DNA of 64,000 nt from a virus, in the IMG/VR virus record IMGVR_UViG_3300046167_000825, positions 124,001 to 188,000 of that record; one strand, written 5' to 3'. The number at the start of each line of letters is the position of its first letter. Position 1 is the first letter of the stretch. The notes beneath the pieces were generated by a model. That model saw only the letters and a list, made by a program, of their open reading frames with translations. It was not told where the DNA came from and ran no database searches. Below are positions 50,154 through 58,358 of this stretch, in pieces. Made by a program: the position numbers and the translations under genes.

Positions 50154-50261
50154 GTTAAGCACAAACCCGAAGATGAATCCAGTGCAGAAGGACAATATGG
50201 AAGCGAGTCCTATGGTGGGATAAAGTTCAATCACACACATTGTGTATTCGATGGCGTTCAT
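50139..50261 (-). CDS. Tiny membrane protein (40 aa) behind the VWA lipoprotein
   Basis: ATG at 50261 with AGGAG six bases before it, 10 bases after the stop of the lipoprotein gene. The 40 residues contain a single hydrophobic helix (about 17-36: IGLASILSFCTGFIFGFVL) and a short basic end. The good binding site, tight spacing and stop within the terminator hairpin make it a convincing gene. It may be a membrane partner of the lipoprotein. Confidence 0.6.
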   Translation of the reverse strand: MNAIEYTMCVIELYPTIGLASILSFCTGFIFGFVLNKKAQ

Positions 50262-50270
50262 AAGAAACTC

Positions 50271-51200
50271 CTAGTATTCGTAGGCGATTTCCACGAGGGC
50301 ATCACCGTTGGGGGTTACATCAAACACCACGACATTCCGAGAACTGTCATAGTGCCAATCACTTGATGGCTGACCATCAATAAAAACAAAGATTCCTTGC
50401 TCACCATAATAGGGGACATTTGTCAGTTCCCATTCACTATACGGTTGTATCTGTTGGAGAGCATCTTGGACAGAGGGTGTCCAATCATCACTACATATAT
50501 CAACCACAATGCCATTCAAAAGGTTTGTGGCTTCCATGTATCTATCCCCGATGTCGGGTTCACAATCGGTGGTGGATACCACGATAGATGCTAGAAAGAC
50601 AGTATTACGGATACCCGAATACCACTGAACGAAATCAGATGCTTGAGAGAACATATTCGTGGATTGGTCATCTTCGTCAGACACAAAAATAACGAGGAGG
50701 GAGGCTTCATGTCGCATCCAGTTCTGAGCATACGAACCCGTGTAATAAGAATAGAAAGCCTTGAAGCCTTCTTCCCTATGACCCCCCGTGTTTTGGAGCA
50801 TGGTTATGGCATCTATTTCTGTGTCCCCAAACAACAAGGGGAACTGCTGTTCATTTGCAGCATAATTACTATCGGCTGATATTATAGCAACTCGCCACAT
50901 AGCATCCCACGAGGCATTGAGATCCGTCAACATCGCTTGGAATCCCAATTCTAACTTGGTTTGATTATTGCTCATCGAACCCGAACGGTCAACCACCCAC
51001 ACAATATCGACACCCGAACTAGAACTAGGTTGGGTGAAACTATCCACCCAGATGTCATCTGCTGCTGTGTCCTCAACGGGAACTTCGACAATGACCTCAA
51101 CTGGATTGGAAGTGTCTTCAAGATATACATACTCAATGATCACTTTCTCGTAGCCCAACGAATAGTCGGAACACGCCCACAAAAACAAAAAACCCCACAC
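50271..51200 (-). CDS. VWA-domain lipoprotein
   Basis: 309 aa, GTG start at 51200 (GGGGGA close upstream, GGAGG slightly further). The N-terminus MWGFLFLWAC is a short lipoprotein signal with Cys10. After a Val/Glu-rich stalk a VWA domain begins: VVDRSGSM (70-77) supplies the MIDAS D-x-S-x-S, and FVSDEDDQS follows later. The C-terminal beta part resembles the tail of Myxococcota-type VWA lipoproteins. It would be exported by the host and displayed on a membrane. Its role in infection is unknown; adhesion or blocking of superinfection are options. Confidence 0.75.
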   Translation of the reverse strand: MWGFLFLWACSDYSLGYEKVIIEYVYLEDTSNPVEVIVEVPVEDTAADDIWVDSFTQPSSSSGVDIVWVVDRSGSMSNNQTKLELGFQAMLTDLNASWDAMWRVAIISADSNYAANEQQFPLLFGDTEIDAITMLQNTGGHREEGFKAFYSYYTGSYAQNWMRHEASLLVIFVSDEDDQSTNMFSQASDFVQWYSGIRNTVFLASIVVSTTDCEPDIGDRYMEATNLLNGIVVDICSDDWTPSVQDALQQIQPYSEWELTNVPYYGEQGIFVFIDGQPSSDWHYDSSRNVVVFDVTPNGDALVEIAYEY

Positions 51201-51381
51201 GATTCCCCCATCACCTCCAAAGAGGTCAACTTGGTTAAAAAAATCGCATAGAGTTCAGATACAAAAAGACGAGGTTCGCCCATACTTATTTGTTTGTGGT
51301 ATGGATTGATTATTGAAGGTTGTCCCAGAATATCTTAAAAAAGTGTTCCCATTCTTGATCCTCAAGAATATCTTGCTGTCC

Positions 51382-51699
51382 TCAGCCGAACTTATCGATC
51401 CCCGTTTTATCCATATGACGGGAAGCGACACGGAACTCAATGGGGGGTTCGTGTGAGGATAGCACCAACCATTCTTCGTAGAGGGATTCTTCCAAGAAGG
51501 CTTTCAGTTCTTCGGTGGCTGTATCCATCAAGGCTAGTTCGTCACCTTCGAGATACTCCCACACTTCATCTATATCGACAATGCCCGATGAGTAATCATT
51601 CTCTAGTGTTTCGGATGGGTCACGACCATTAGTCCAAACCAAGAGTGCCTTTGACACCTCTGCTTCCCACTTTATCCGATGTTCTTCTGGTATTGACAT
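51382..51699 (-). CDS. Small acidic protein (105 aa), unknown
   Basis: Starts at 51699 behind AAGGAG. Acidic and helical (IDEVWEYLEGDELALMDTATE near residues 38-58). No family recognised. It is first in a - strand unit with the VWA lipoprotein (180-bp gap with no gene I can support). An ATAAGATAC element upstream is mirrored before the divergent gene at 51877. Confidence 0.6.
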   Translation of the reverse strand: MSIPEEHRIKWEAEVSKALLVWTNGRDPSETLENDYSSGIVDIDEVWEYLEGDELALMDTATEELKAFLEESLYEEWLVLSSHEPPIEFRVASRHMDKTGIDKFG

Positions 51700-51752
51700 A
51701 GAGACTCCTTTCTTCTTCGGTATCTTATTAAAGAACTATTGCACCAAAAAAA

Positions 51753-51778
51753 TAGGGGGCTAGAACACCAGCCCCCTA
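51753..51778 (-). terminator. Terminator-like hairpin in divergent region
   Basis: TAGGGGGCT and AGCCCCCTA pair perfectly with an eight-base loop. On the - strand it is followed by seven T. It lies between divergent genes, upstream of the - strand gene, so it may act as an insulator or attenuator. Confidence 0.6.
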
Positions 51779-51876
51779 GAAATCAACATCAAATCAACAT
51801 CATATACCATAAGGAATACTGATAAGATACATCATAATTCTGAAAATGGTTCAACAATAATTGAGGGAAAAACAAG

Positions 51877-52212
51877 ATGTCAGATACAACCCCACAAAAG
51901 AGTGTCGAAATAAATTGGGAAGCCTCTGTGAAAGTCTTAATCGAGATGGTGCAGCATGAAGATTCTTGGTTTTCTAAGCACCAACCCTTAACGAATGAAG
52001 ATTATCAACAACTGTTGGCACTGCCTTCTGGAGGAATGACTCAAGTTTCCCACACCTTGTTGATGGAGGCTATAAAGAGGGAGGTCTATCTTTCTTTCTA
52101 TGCCCTCAAATCAAAAGAGGACTTGGAGGGGAGGGTTTATCAAGTGATGTCCGAAATCTTGAAGAGAGAGATACCCCGTGTGGTTGAGAACCTCAAGTTA
52201 GAGGGGTTGTAA
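51877..52212 (+). CDS. Small helical protein (111 aa), unknown
   Basis: ATG 51877, with GAGGG about nine bases before it. Predicted all-helical (SVKVLIEMVQHEDSWFSKHQP, LEGRVYQVMSEILKREIPRV), with no known motif. It leads a four-gene + strand run and ends in a hairpin that overlaps its stop. Confidence 0.6.
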   Translation: MSDTTPQKSVEINWEASVKVLIEMVQHEDSWFSKHQPLTNEDYQQLLALPSGGMTQVSHTLLMEAIKREVYLSFYALKSKEDLEGRVYQVMSEILKREIPRVVENLKLEGL

Positions 52213-52226
52213 GGCAACCCCTTTTT
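52202..52226 (+). terminator. Rho-independent terminator overlapping a stop codon
   Basis: AGGGGTTG and CAACCCCT form the stem and the stop codon lies in the short loop. Five T follow. Downstream genes 52262-53257 therefore depend on read-through or another start. Confidence 0.8.
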
Positions 52227-52261
52227 CGTATAGAACACACACACAAATAAAGGAGAGCAAA

Positions 52262-52447
52262 ATGTTCTACAAAATCAATGACTGGAAAAACTTTTTATTG
52301 GATTATCTCTCAGATAGACGGAAAAAGTTGAACACCGAATCGAAGCAGTTTACAAATATCGAAGAAGCCTACCGTGCTGGTTTTCTACGAGGGTTCTGGG
52401 AAGGGGCTGGTGAATCTTTCGGACACACTGAAAAGAGAGTGACCTAA
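52262..52447 (+). CDS. Tiny protein (61 aa), unknown
   Basis: ATG 52262 behind AAGGAG. Aromatic N-terminus (MFYKINDWKNFLLDYLSDRR) and a Gly-rich end (AGFLRGFWEGAGESFG) similar to helical glycine-zipper stretches. No family. The stop overlaps the next start (TAATG). Confidence 0.55.
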   Translation: MFYKINDWKNFLLDYLSDRRKKLNTESKQFTNIEEAYRAGFLRGFWEGAGESFGHTEKRVT

Positions 52448-52695
52448 TGGCTCGTAAAACTGAGTGCCTAACACCAAACTGCCAATTCCACATAGGAATA
52501 AACTCAAAAGGGATCTCTGTGCAAGTAGATTTCCCAAAGCCAATTCACTTTTCAAGAAAAGAAGCAAAGTTAATTGAGGACTTATTACACAATAGTGTAG
52601 AAACTGTCTTGCGACCTTATTTCAAACAACAAAGGAAATCAAAAAGGTCACTTATCACACAATGGATTTTTAAGTTGGTGGCAAATGGCTCGTAA
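52447..52695 (+). CDS. Small basic protein (82 aa), unknown
   Basis: Coupled by TAATG. Two cysteines in TECLTPNCQFHIG near the start could help bind metal; the rest is basic. Its first bases (ATGGCTCGTAAA) recur at the start of the next gene, a minor duplication. No family recognised. Confidence 0.55.
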   Translation: MARKTECLTPNCQFHIGINSKGISVQVDFPKPIHFSRKEAKLIEDLLHNSVETVLRPYFKQQRKSKRSLITQWIFKLVANGS

Positions 52696-53257
52696 AGTCT
52701 GGAAACGAAAGAAAGGTGCTGACCTCAATGAAAAACTCAGTGATGAACATCAAATCACAAACAAACAGTTTGAATGTTATTTCCGTGACTTGGAAACACA
52801 CCTCATTGAGTTCATAGAAGCCTCTGAGAGCGTTGTCTGTTGCGTGGCTTGGCTTACCTCACAGAAAGTCATCAAAGCCCTTCTTGAGAAACCTAGTGTT
52901 CTTATATTACGGAATGAGAGTTGGCTCAATAAGAAGGGGGGTCTCGCCAAGAAAACCCGTGAGATGTATGGGAAAATGAGAGCCAGTAAAAAAACCTTCC
53001 CAGTTATGGGTGAAACCATAGAAGAAGATATACTGGTTTGTGGGATGATATCCCACCCACAGAACATGCACCACAAGTTCGTGATTCGTTTGGAGAAGGG
53101 GAAACCTATTGCCTTGTGGAATGGTTCTTTCAATCCCACCACGAATGGGAATCAATCCATAGAGAACGCAACGGTGATACACAATCCGACCGTAGCGAAA
53201 GCCTATGCCTCAGAGTTTCTGGCGGTACATGGTATCAGCAAACCCTTGAAGGTCTAG
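52685..53257 (+). CDS. Phospholipase D-like (HKD) protein
   Basis: 190 aa, overlapping the previous stop by 11 bases. A single HKD-like motif is visible: HHKF (129-132), and after 14 residues WNGSFNPTTNGNQS (145-158), the G-S-x-N region typical of PLD-fold nucleases and related enzymes. An early VVCCVAWLTSQKVI strand fits the first sheet of the fold. One motif per chain implies a homodimer. Likely a nuclease or phosphatidyltransferase acting on nucleic acid or membrane. The Asp of HxKx4D is not seen at the standard place. Confidence 0.65.
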   Translation: MARKVWKRKKGADLNEKLSDEHQITNKQFECYFRDLETHLIEFIEASESVVCCVAWLTSQKVIKALLEKPSVLILRNESWLNKKGGLAKKTREMYGKMRASKKTFPVMGETIEEDILVCGMISHPQNMHHKFVIRLEKGKPIALWNGSFNPTTNGNQSIENATVIHNPTVAKAYASEFLAVHGISKPLKV

Positions 53258-53541
53258 GATTTCTTCAGAGGTGTTCCTACAGCCCCTTTGATACGCCCGT
53301 ACTTATCTTCTTTGGTTCTCCAGTCCTTCGCTAGTTCTTCATCGGTCTGTTGGATGGTCACCATCACCATAATGCCTTTACCCCCAACTCGGCAATACTC
53401 CCGACCACCGTCAATGTAACCCCCCTTGCGAGGTTCTTTGTTCTCCTCCCAACAGACGCAGCAAGCGAAGGCATGCCTAGTTCGACTGAAATAGGTCACA
53501 TCACATTCGGGGCAATATCTCCCTAGTACTTCTCTCTCCAT
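53254..53541 (-). CDS. Small zinc-ribbon protein (95 aa)
   Basis: Starts at 53541, overlapping the upstream stop (TAATG). Two C-x-x-C pairs (YCPECDVTYF, ACCVCWEEN) form a zinc ribbon in the first 35 residues, followed by a basic acidic-mixed tail. No family. It is last of three overlapping genes; its 3' end overlaps the stop of the PLD-like gene on the other strand by four bases. Confidence 0.6.
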   Translation of the reverse strand: MEREVLGRYCPECDVTYFSRTRHAFACCVCWEENKEPRKGGYIDGGREYCRVGGKGIMVMVTIQQTDEELAKDWRTKEDKYGRIKGAVGTPLKKS

Positions 53542-53666
53542 TATTCACCTCTTGGGAGAGTGATATCGTGTATCCATTCTGCCCGTTGATTCATTCCGAG
53601 CAAATAGAAGATTTCCATTAAAGGATGCCCGATTATATTATGTATTGTATATCTAAATCTTCTCAT
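53541..53666 (-). CDS. Tiny conserved phage protein (41 aa)
   Basis: The ATG overlaps the upstream stop (ATGA) and the stop overlaps the next ATG (TAATG). The short sequence contains IHNIIGHPLMEIFYLLG and ends WIHDITLPRGE. A H-N-x-I-x-HPLME-x-x-x-LLG, W-I-H-D-x-TLP pattern recurs as a tiny hypothetical protein in many phages and plasmids. Function unknown; the hydrophobic stretch may be a membrane or amphipathic helix. Confidence 0.65.
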   Translation of the reverse strand: MRRFRYTIHNIIGHPLMEIFYLLGMNQRAEWIHDITLPRGE

Positions 53667-53824
53667 TTTTTCTTTCCCTTCTGAGATACACGGAACTTTT
53701 CATAGAGTTCGACTCCCATTGCTTTTCTGAGATGAGATTCAAAATCTTCTCCTTTCGGCTGAGGGGCTTGGTATTTCTTCTTTGGTTTTTCTTCCAACCA
53801 CGAACTACCTCTTTCTATCTTCAT
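53663..53824 (-). CDS. Tiny basic protein (53 aa)
   Basis: ATG at 53824 with GGAG seven bases before it. The sequence is Lys-rich at both ends (EEKPKKKYQAPQPKGED and VSQKGKKK) around a helix (FESHLRKAMGVELYEKF). It is first of three overlapping genes 53824-53254. No family recognised. Confidence 0.55.
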   Translation of the reverse strand: MKIERGSSWLEEKPKKKYQAPQPKGEDFESHLRKAMGVELYEKFRVSQKGKKK

Positions 53825-53907
53825 GGGTCTTCTCCTTTTGAACCAATATACCCCTTCAATAATCTTTCAATAGATTCGTATCAATGATAAACCTATAAGA
53901 GAATTAT

Positions 53908-56034
53908 ATGAAAACTTTTGAGTTATATGGTGATGTGTATCCAGAGGACAGCAAGTACTCTCGTTTGATGGCTCAGTACATAATGACACCGAACTACGAT
54001 TCCGACTCAAAAAAAGAGTGGGAACTGTATAGGGATTTCGCAGTCAAAAAACGAATGGGCGACAACGAGATGAAAGCGTTCTTGGTCGCCAAAGATTCTA
54101 GCCATCACAATATGATTCTCGGAAGACCTCCTAGAGATTCTCGTGACTTAGAACAAGTGTATTCTCGCCAGTTCGGAAAGAGTGCTTCTTCACGGGAAGA
54201 CGAAAAGGAACTGACGGAAATCTTTCGTTTGTTGCAGAGAAGGTTCGGTCAAGCGAGGCGTTGGCATGAGTCTGGTTTTGAGGATCAGTATTTCCACATT
54301 GACAACGGCATAATGTTCTTCGCATATACCACGGGGCTTCGTGGTGAAGATGCCGACAACTCTGATTTGGAAGGTGGAATCCGTAGAGATAACAAAGACG
54401 ATGTCCAACAGTTCTTGGAGAGAAAAGGGTACGAGTTTATCCTAGAATGTGCCAACGCATATTGCGACACTTTAATGTTGACCTTGAAAGGGAAAGAGTG
54501 GATGAAGAACAATCGACCACGATACGCCAAACAAGCAGAGGATGAGTGTTCGGGGATGACCAACACAATGGATTATGTTCATTGCCGAGCAAAGAAGATG
54601 GAAAAAGAAAATGGCACATCAGCCGACAAAGCGTTTCCGACAGCGTGGTCTATTGCTTGTAAATACAAGCGTGACCAGTTGAGCGATGCCGATGAACATT
54701 GTCAGAAAAAACCTAATGAATATTTCAAATCTAAAAAAGCAAATGGAGAACCCATGAAAAAGAAAGCGGCTAGAGTGCCTCAAATCCTAATTGAAACGAT
54801 AATGCCAGCCTTGTACCAATGGAGGGTTGACAAACTTTCTCGTGATCTTCGTAGTGATCTCAAAGAACTCGCCATAGGTGACATGATGGAAGAACTTGTT
54901 GTGAAAGATCACTATGATGAGTTGTTTGCACTCAAAGATAACTCAGAGGCTATGGCTTGGATTGGAGTAGATTCTAAGACCTACAAGAAAGCCATCATGC
55001 AAACTTTGATTGCTGCTCGTCAGATGAAGTTGGGTTCTTCCGAACTAGAACTTATGGCTGGACACACCCCAGAGTCCTTCAAGAAAATGATGAAAGACAA
55101 TCCCGAACTAGCCGAAGAATGGGAGAAGCAAATCAAAGAGAACGAAGGTGTTGTCGAGAAGAAATCTTCTGAAGCAGATATCGTTGCCAATTTGGTTGAG
55201 AAATGGGCTGGTTGTGAGAAACTCCCTAACGAGAAGATGCAGCAAATGTGCGAGGATAAGAAAGAAGAATCCAAGAAGGAAGACAAAGAGGATGGGGAAG
55301 ACAAGAAAGACAAGAAAGCCCATGACAAAACAGCCCGTCTGATGAAGCGACAGATCAAGATTCTTGAGACCTATCTTCGCACCCAAACTTCTATCCCTAT
55401 GTTTTTTGAGGCTCTTCCTCCGAAAATCCAACAAGCATTACAGCGAGTCAAGTACCAAGAAACTCTTGAGATGGATGTTGAGAGATGGTTGTCTGATTAC
55501 CGATTGGAGCAACAAATAAATCAAAACCGTTGGGCATCTAATGGCTCTACGAAGGAGAACCCCATGAACAAAGAAGCAAAAACTGCTTTGAGAACCCTTA
55601 CTGCTAGTTGGGGACTCACAGCCGATGAAACCTACGAGATGTTAGCCGAAGACGAACTAGGGGAGTACCTTGCCGAAATGGAAGCCGAAATGTGGGCTGA
55701 AGAAATGGAAGCGGGTGCATCAAAGAACCCAGCGAACGCTGGTTTCAAAAAGTATCAAATACAGAAGAAGCCCTCTGAGCCTTATTACCGAGAGAAATGG
55801 TGGAAGCCCAACACTTCTAACGAAGACAAAGGTGGGAACGGTGCTGGTGGTACTGCCAACTTCAATCGCAACTACCACGAGTATGGTGAGAAGGCTAATG
55901 TGAGCGAGAAGGAGTACCAAAAGTCCTATTACCAAAAACGCTTTGTGGAAAACAAGCCCATCAAGCGTAAGACTTGCCCTAAGTTTCATGGGAGAAAGGG
56001 GCCTTGTGATGAATCCGTAAGTAAGGCAAAGTAA
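53908..56034 (+). CDS. Large multi-part protein with internal start sites (708 aa)
   Basis: Begins at ATG 53908 with a weak site (GAGAA). Within the frame, ATG at codons 283 (54754) and 553 (55564) each have a GGAG five to six bases upstream and begin similar segments (MKKKAAR, MNKEAKTALR), so shorter products of about 426 and 156 aa are plausible. The first part contains a Cys-rich segment near residues 210-265, including DKAFPTAWSIACKYK, a helix-turn pattern seen in phage structural or head-associated proteins. The C-terminus is charged. Likely virion or scaffolding; not firmly assigned. Confidence 0.65.
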   Translation: MKTFELYGDVYPEDSKYSRLMAQYIMTPNYDSDSKKEWELYRDFAVKKRMGDNEMKAFLVAKDSSHHNMILGRPPRDSRDLEQVYSRQFGKSASSREDEKELTEIFRLLQRRFGQARRWHESGFEDQYFHIDNGIMFFAYTTGLRGEDADNSDLEGGIRRDNKDDVQQFLERKGYEFILECANAYCDTLMLTLKGKEWMKNNRPRYAKQAEDECSGMTNTMDYVHCRAKKMEKENGTSADKAFPTAWSIACKYKRDQLSDADEHCQKKPNEYFKSKKANGEPMKKKAARVPQILIETIMPALYQWRVDKLSRDLRSDLKELAIGDMMEELVVKDHYDELFALKDNSEAMAWIGVDSKTYKKAIMQTLIAARQMKLGSSELELMAGHTPESFKKMMKDNPELAEEWEKQIKENEGVVEKKSSEADIVANLVEKWAGCEKLPNEKMQQMCEDKKEESKKEDKEDGEDKKDKKAHDKTARLMKRQIKILETYLRTQTSIPMFFEALPPKIQQALQRVKYQETLEMDVERWLSDYRLEQQINQNRWASNGSTKENPMNKEAKTALRTLTASWGLTADETYEMLAEDELGEYLAEMEAEMWAEEMEAGASKNPANAGFKKYQIQKKPSEPYYREKWWKPNTSNEDKGGNGAGGTANFNRNYHEYGEKANVSEKEYQKSYYQKRFVENKPIKRKTCPKFHGRKGPCDESVSKAK
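54754..56034 (+). other. Possible internal translation product 1 (in-frame start)
   Basis: GGAG at 54745-54748 is five bases from ATG 54754 inside the 708-codon frame. An N-terminally shortened protein would begin MKKKAARVPQ. Confidence 0.4.
55564..56034 (+). other. Possible internal translation product 2 (in-frame start)
   Basis: AAGGAG ending at 55557 is six bases from ATG 55564 inside the same frame. A 156-aa product would begin MNKEAKTALR. Confidence 0.4.
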
Positions 56035-56669
56035 TGAAGCGAGTTCGTCTTACACAAGTATGGCAAAAAGATATCACTGCTAGTTCGGGTCTTTATGGCT
56101 CGACTAAAGCAGTCGATAACTCTGTGCAAGCCAGTATCCGAAAGATACAACGCAAAGCCTCGAAGGTGGCTAAGGCTCTTTATAAGAGAGACCCCAAGTC
56201 ATCTGAGTTCCTTGCTATGCACGCCAAGAAAAGCAAATCGGCTTCTGCTCAGATTCTTGTTAATGCCATCAAGGAACTTGCTCCCAAGTTCGCAACCGAG
56301 ATGAACAAACAAGCCTCTTGGGGGATGTACGGATATCCTAAAAAGACAGTCACTCGTTCGTTGGGTGCTTGTGCTGAGATGAAGGATTTCGCTGGCTCTG
56401 TGGCTAGTGACCTCCATCGTAGGAAGCATGACAAGTATGATGCTTTGTTGTCCTACTTGAAATCCCATAAGAAGGAAACGAAGTGTCCTTGTACTTCAGC
56501 CCTTCTGAACTATTACCCTTCAAAAGAAATGCGTTTCGCTTCTGAAGAAGAACCCACTCTCCGTGAGTCTTTGATTCGATTGGCAAATGAAAAACCCCAT
56601 CTCCGAACTCATCTGAGTTCATTGATAGGGGAAGCACCGAACTGGCTTTATTGGTCAGACTGGGATTAA
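56034..56669 (+). CDS. Unknown protein with C-terminal LIRLA-type motif (211 aa)
   Basis: The start overlaps the previous stop (TAATG). Mostly helical and basic (ASIRKIQRKASKVAKALYKRD near 31-50). Near the C-terminus, LRESLIRLANEKPHLRTHL plus SSLI is a weaker copy of the LIRLAH motif seen in two other proteins of this window. The shared motif and the coupling to the 708-aa gene suggest a common particle or assembly role. Confidence 0.65.
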   Translation: MKRVRLTQVWQKDITASSGLYGSTKAVDNSVQASIRKIQRKASKVAKALYKRDPKSSEFLAMHAKKSKSASAQILVNAIKELAPKFATEMNKQASWGMYGYPKKTVTRSLGACAEMKDFAGSVASDLHRRKHDKYDALLSYLKSHKKETKCPCTSALLNYYPSKEMRFASEEEPTLRESLIRLANEKPHLRTHLSSLIGEAPNWLYWSDWD

Positions 56670-57112
56670 GTTCTCTTCCGTATGGGTTGCTTGACCAAAC
56701 GAACGGTTGCTTTTTTTTGTCGTTGTTCGACATTATTAAAGAGTGCCGTTTTTTGGCGTTCGGGTAGCCCCACAAGGGTTTCCTCAAACTTGGGTGTCGT
56801 CTGCAACTTGGCGTAGAACAATACATTGAACATTGAGCCGAGTTCTCGCTGGAGTGCTAGAAGGTCAGCATCTGATTTCAGAACCCAATTGGACTTGGAC
56901 TCAATCACATGGAAGTGTGCTGTGTCCGACACGGGCACTCGGCTCTCCTCATAGCCTCGTAGTTCGTCTTTGTATGTGTCGAGTATGGTCTTGATGCTAG
57001 ACTGGGCTTCCCACAAAGTATAGGCTATTTCCGAGCGTTCTCTGGTGGGTGTGTCATCCCATTGTTCTTGTATGGTGTTTATTAGTTGTTTGAGTATTCT
57101 GAGTTCTTGCAT
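56666..57112 (-). CDS. Unknown helical protein (148 aa)
   Basis: Starts at 57112 (AAAGGA upstream). Predicted helical throughout, with a basic end (VEQRQKKATVRLVKQPIRKRT). No family recognised. Its stop overlaps the stop of the convergent gene at 56669. It is downstream of the sigma-like gene on the same strand. Confidence 0.6.
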   Translation of the reverse strand: MQELRILKQLINTIQEQWDDTPTRERSEIAYTLWEAQSSIKTILDTYKDELRGYEESRVPVSDTAHFHVIESKSNWVLKSDADLLALQRELGSMFNVLFYAKLQTTPKFEETLVGLPERQKTALFNNVEQRQKKATVRLVKQPIRKRT

Positions 57113-57195
57113 AGTCTGTTCCTTTGAGATTAAAGAATCTAGTTAAGTGTTTGAAGAACACCCCCTCAAAGTGAGGGGGGCTTACGGCTCTCGGC

Positions 57196-58089
57196 TTAGG
57201 AGAGGAGGTGGTACGGGATGCTCTCTCGGAAAACACGAGGTGTCGTTGGGAGGTCAGCGAAAACCCGACCAATATTCGTAATGTCACCGTTGCGATCAAT
57301 TATTTTCTTCCCTTGCATCAAGAGCATAAGTTGTGGGTCGGCATTGGGAACACGACCACCACCAATTAAAATCTTGAGGATTCCAAGACAGTCACGGTGA
57401 ATACTCGCCCAGTGGTCGATAGCAAGCCGAGCAACAACCATTTTCTCACGAGCGTTCCCCCGATTGATACCGAGTTCTTGGGCTAACTCCGTACTCGTCC
57501 AGCCGAATATTTCGGCTACGACAGCCTCTTTAGCATAAGGGATGGGCTTACCCCGTTTTTTGAAGAGGGCAGTCATCTCACCCATCAGTTCAAAGAGGGC
57601 TTCATGTTCCACTGGGTCAATCTCATCGGCTCTCTCTTCTATAGAAGAAGGGGTGGCTACTACAATAGTGGTAGCCTCTTCAACACCGACTGAACCCTCG
57701 TAGGCTTCACTGAGTGCCGAAGGTGGGGTTGCGTAGAACTTGACCATCTGACGGTCATCATCATTGGTGACTGCCCATTGCTGTGCTACATCCACATTGT
57801 GACGGATGTTCTTGTCAAGGCTGTCCAACATCGCATTAAATGCGAAGAGTGCAAGACGAGAGGCTGTGATTTCCTTGCCTTTGATTTCAACCACATCTCC
57901 GTTTTCATCTGTCGTTAAACGACACGCTAGTCTATCGGAGGAGGCAGCAACAAGATAGTAATCGTGAAGGATATCCGCTAGGTCTATCTTCCGAAAGTTG
58001 TGCTTCACTTTGACTTGAAGCCAATCGAGCGTGGATTTGTAGAGGGAGGAAAAGTTGGCTTGTAGCCATGTAGTAGACAAATTAGTCAT
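57196..58089 (-). CDS. Second sigma-factor-like protein (297 aa)
   Basis: The start at 58089 has AAGGT about 10 bases upstream. An N-terminal helical region (DWLQVKVKHNFRKIDLADILHDYYLVAAS, about 22-50, read as region 2-like) is followed by a variable acidic part. A clear helix-turn-helix near 200-235 (IFGWTSTELAQELGINRGNAR) has the form of sigma region 4. The order fits a divergent sigma or sigma-like regulator, but region 2 lacks the strong DLxQ/Y signature of the factor at 31283. It has its own class A promoter. Confidence 0.55.
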   Translation of the reverse strand: MTNLSTTWLQANFSSLYKSTLDWLQVKVKHNFRKIDLADILHDYYLVAASSDRLACRLTTDENGDVVEIKGKEITASRLALFAFNAMLDSLDKNIRHNVDVAQQWAVTNDDDRQMVKFYATPPSALSEAYEGSVGVEEATTIVVATPSSIEERADEIDPVEHEALFELMGEMTALFKKRGKPIPYAKEAVVAEIFGWTSTELAQELGINRGNAREKMVVARLAIDHWASIHRDCLGILKILIGGGRVPNADPQLMLLMQGKKIIDRNGDITNIGRVFADLPTTPRVFRESIPYHLLS

Positions 58090-58226
58090 AGGGCGAGTAC
58101 CTTATTTTATGGGTTAGGGGTGACCGTAGTCAGAGAGATAAACGAGTACATTATCCAAAAGAGGACAATGATTTTTAATAATTCACACAAAGCGTAGTTG
58201 TGCTACTAGACTTAGTATAGCATATT

Positions 58227-58259
58227 TACATACGGGTCACAAGCAAAAACGCAACCGCA
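58227..58259 (-). promoter_or_regulatory. Class A promoter
   Basis: On the - strand: CTGCGG, -35 TTGCGT (58254-58249), 16 bp ending CCCG, -10 TATGTA (58232-58227). The 137-bp leader to the sigma-like gene is the longest of the class. Confidence 0.8.
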
Positions 58260-58358
58260 GAGCGTTATGGACAGATTTTGACCTCTCTCGAGAAAAGATT
58301 TGAACTCAATAATTCGTTTATCTTTGGTAGATTATGAAAAGCCTTATTGGAGATAACA

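Noticed and set aside
50142-50366. A + strand frame of 74 codons over the end of the VWA lipoprotein gene
   Set aside because: It has no binding site, starts in the terminator stem and is antisense to two better-supported - strand genes.
53690-53735. GTTCGACTC resembling a tRNA T-loop
   Set aside because: The flanking arms do not pair and the segment lies in a small coding frame. I found no tRNA in the window.
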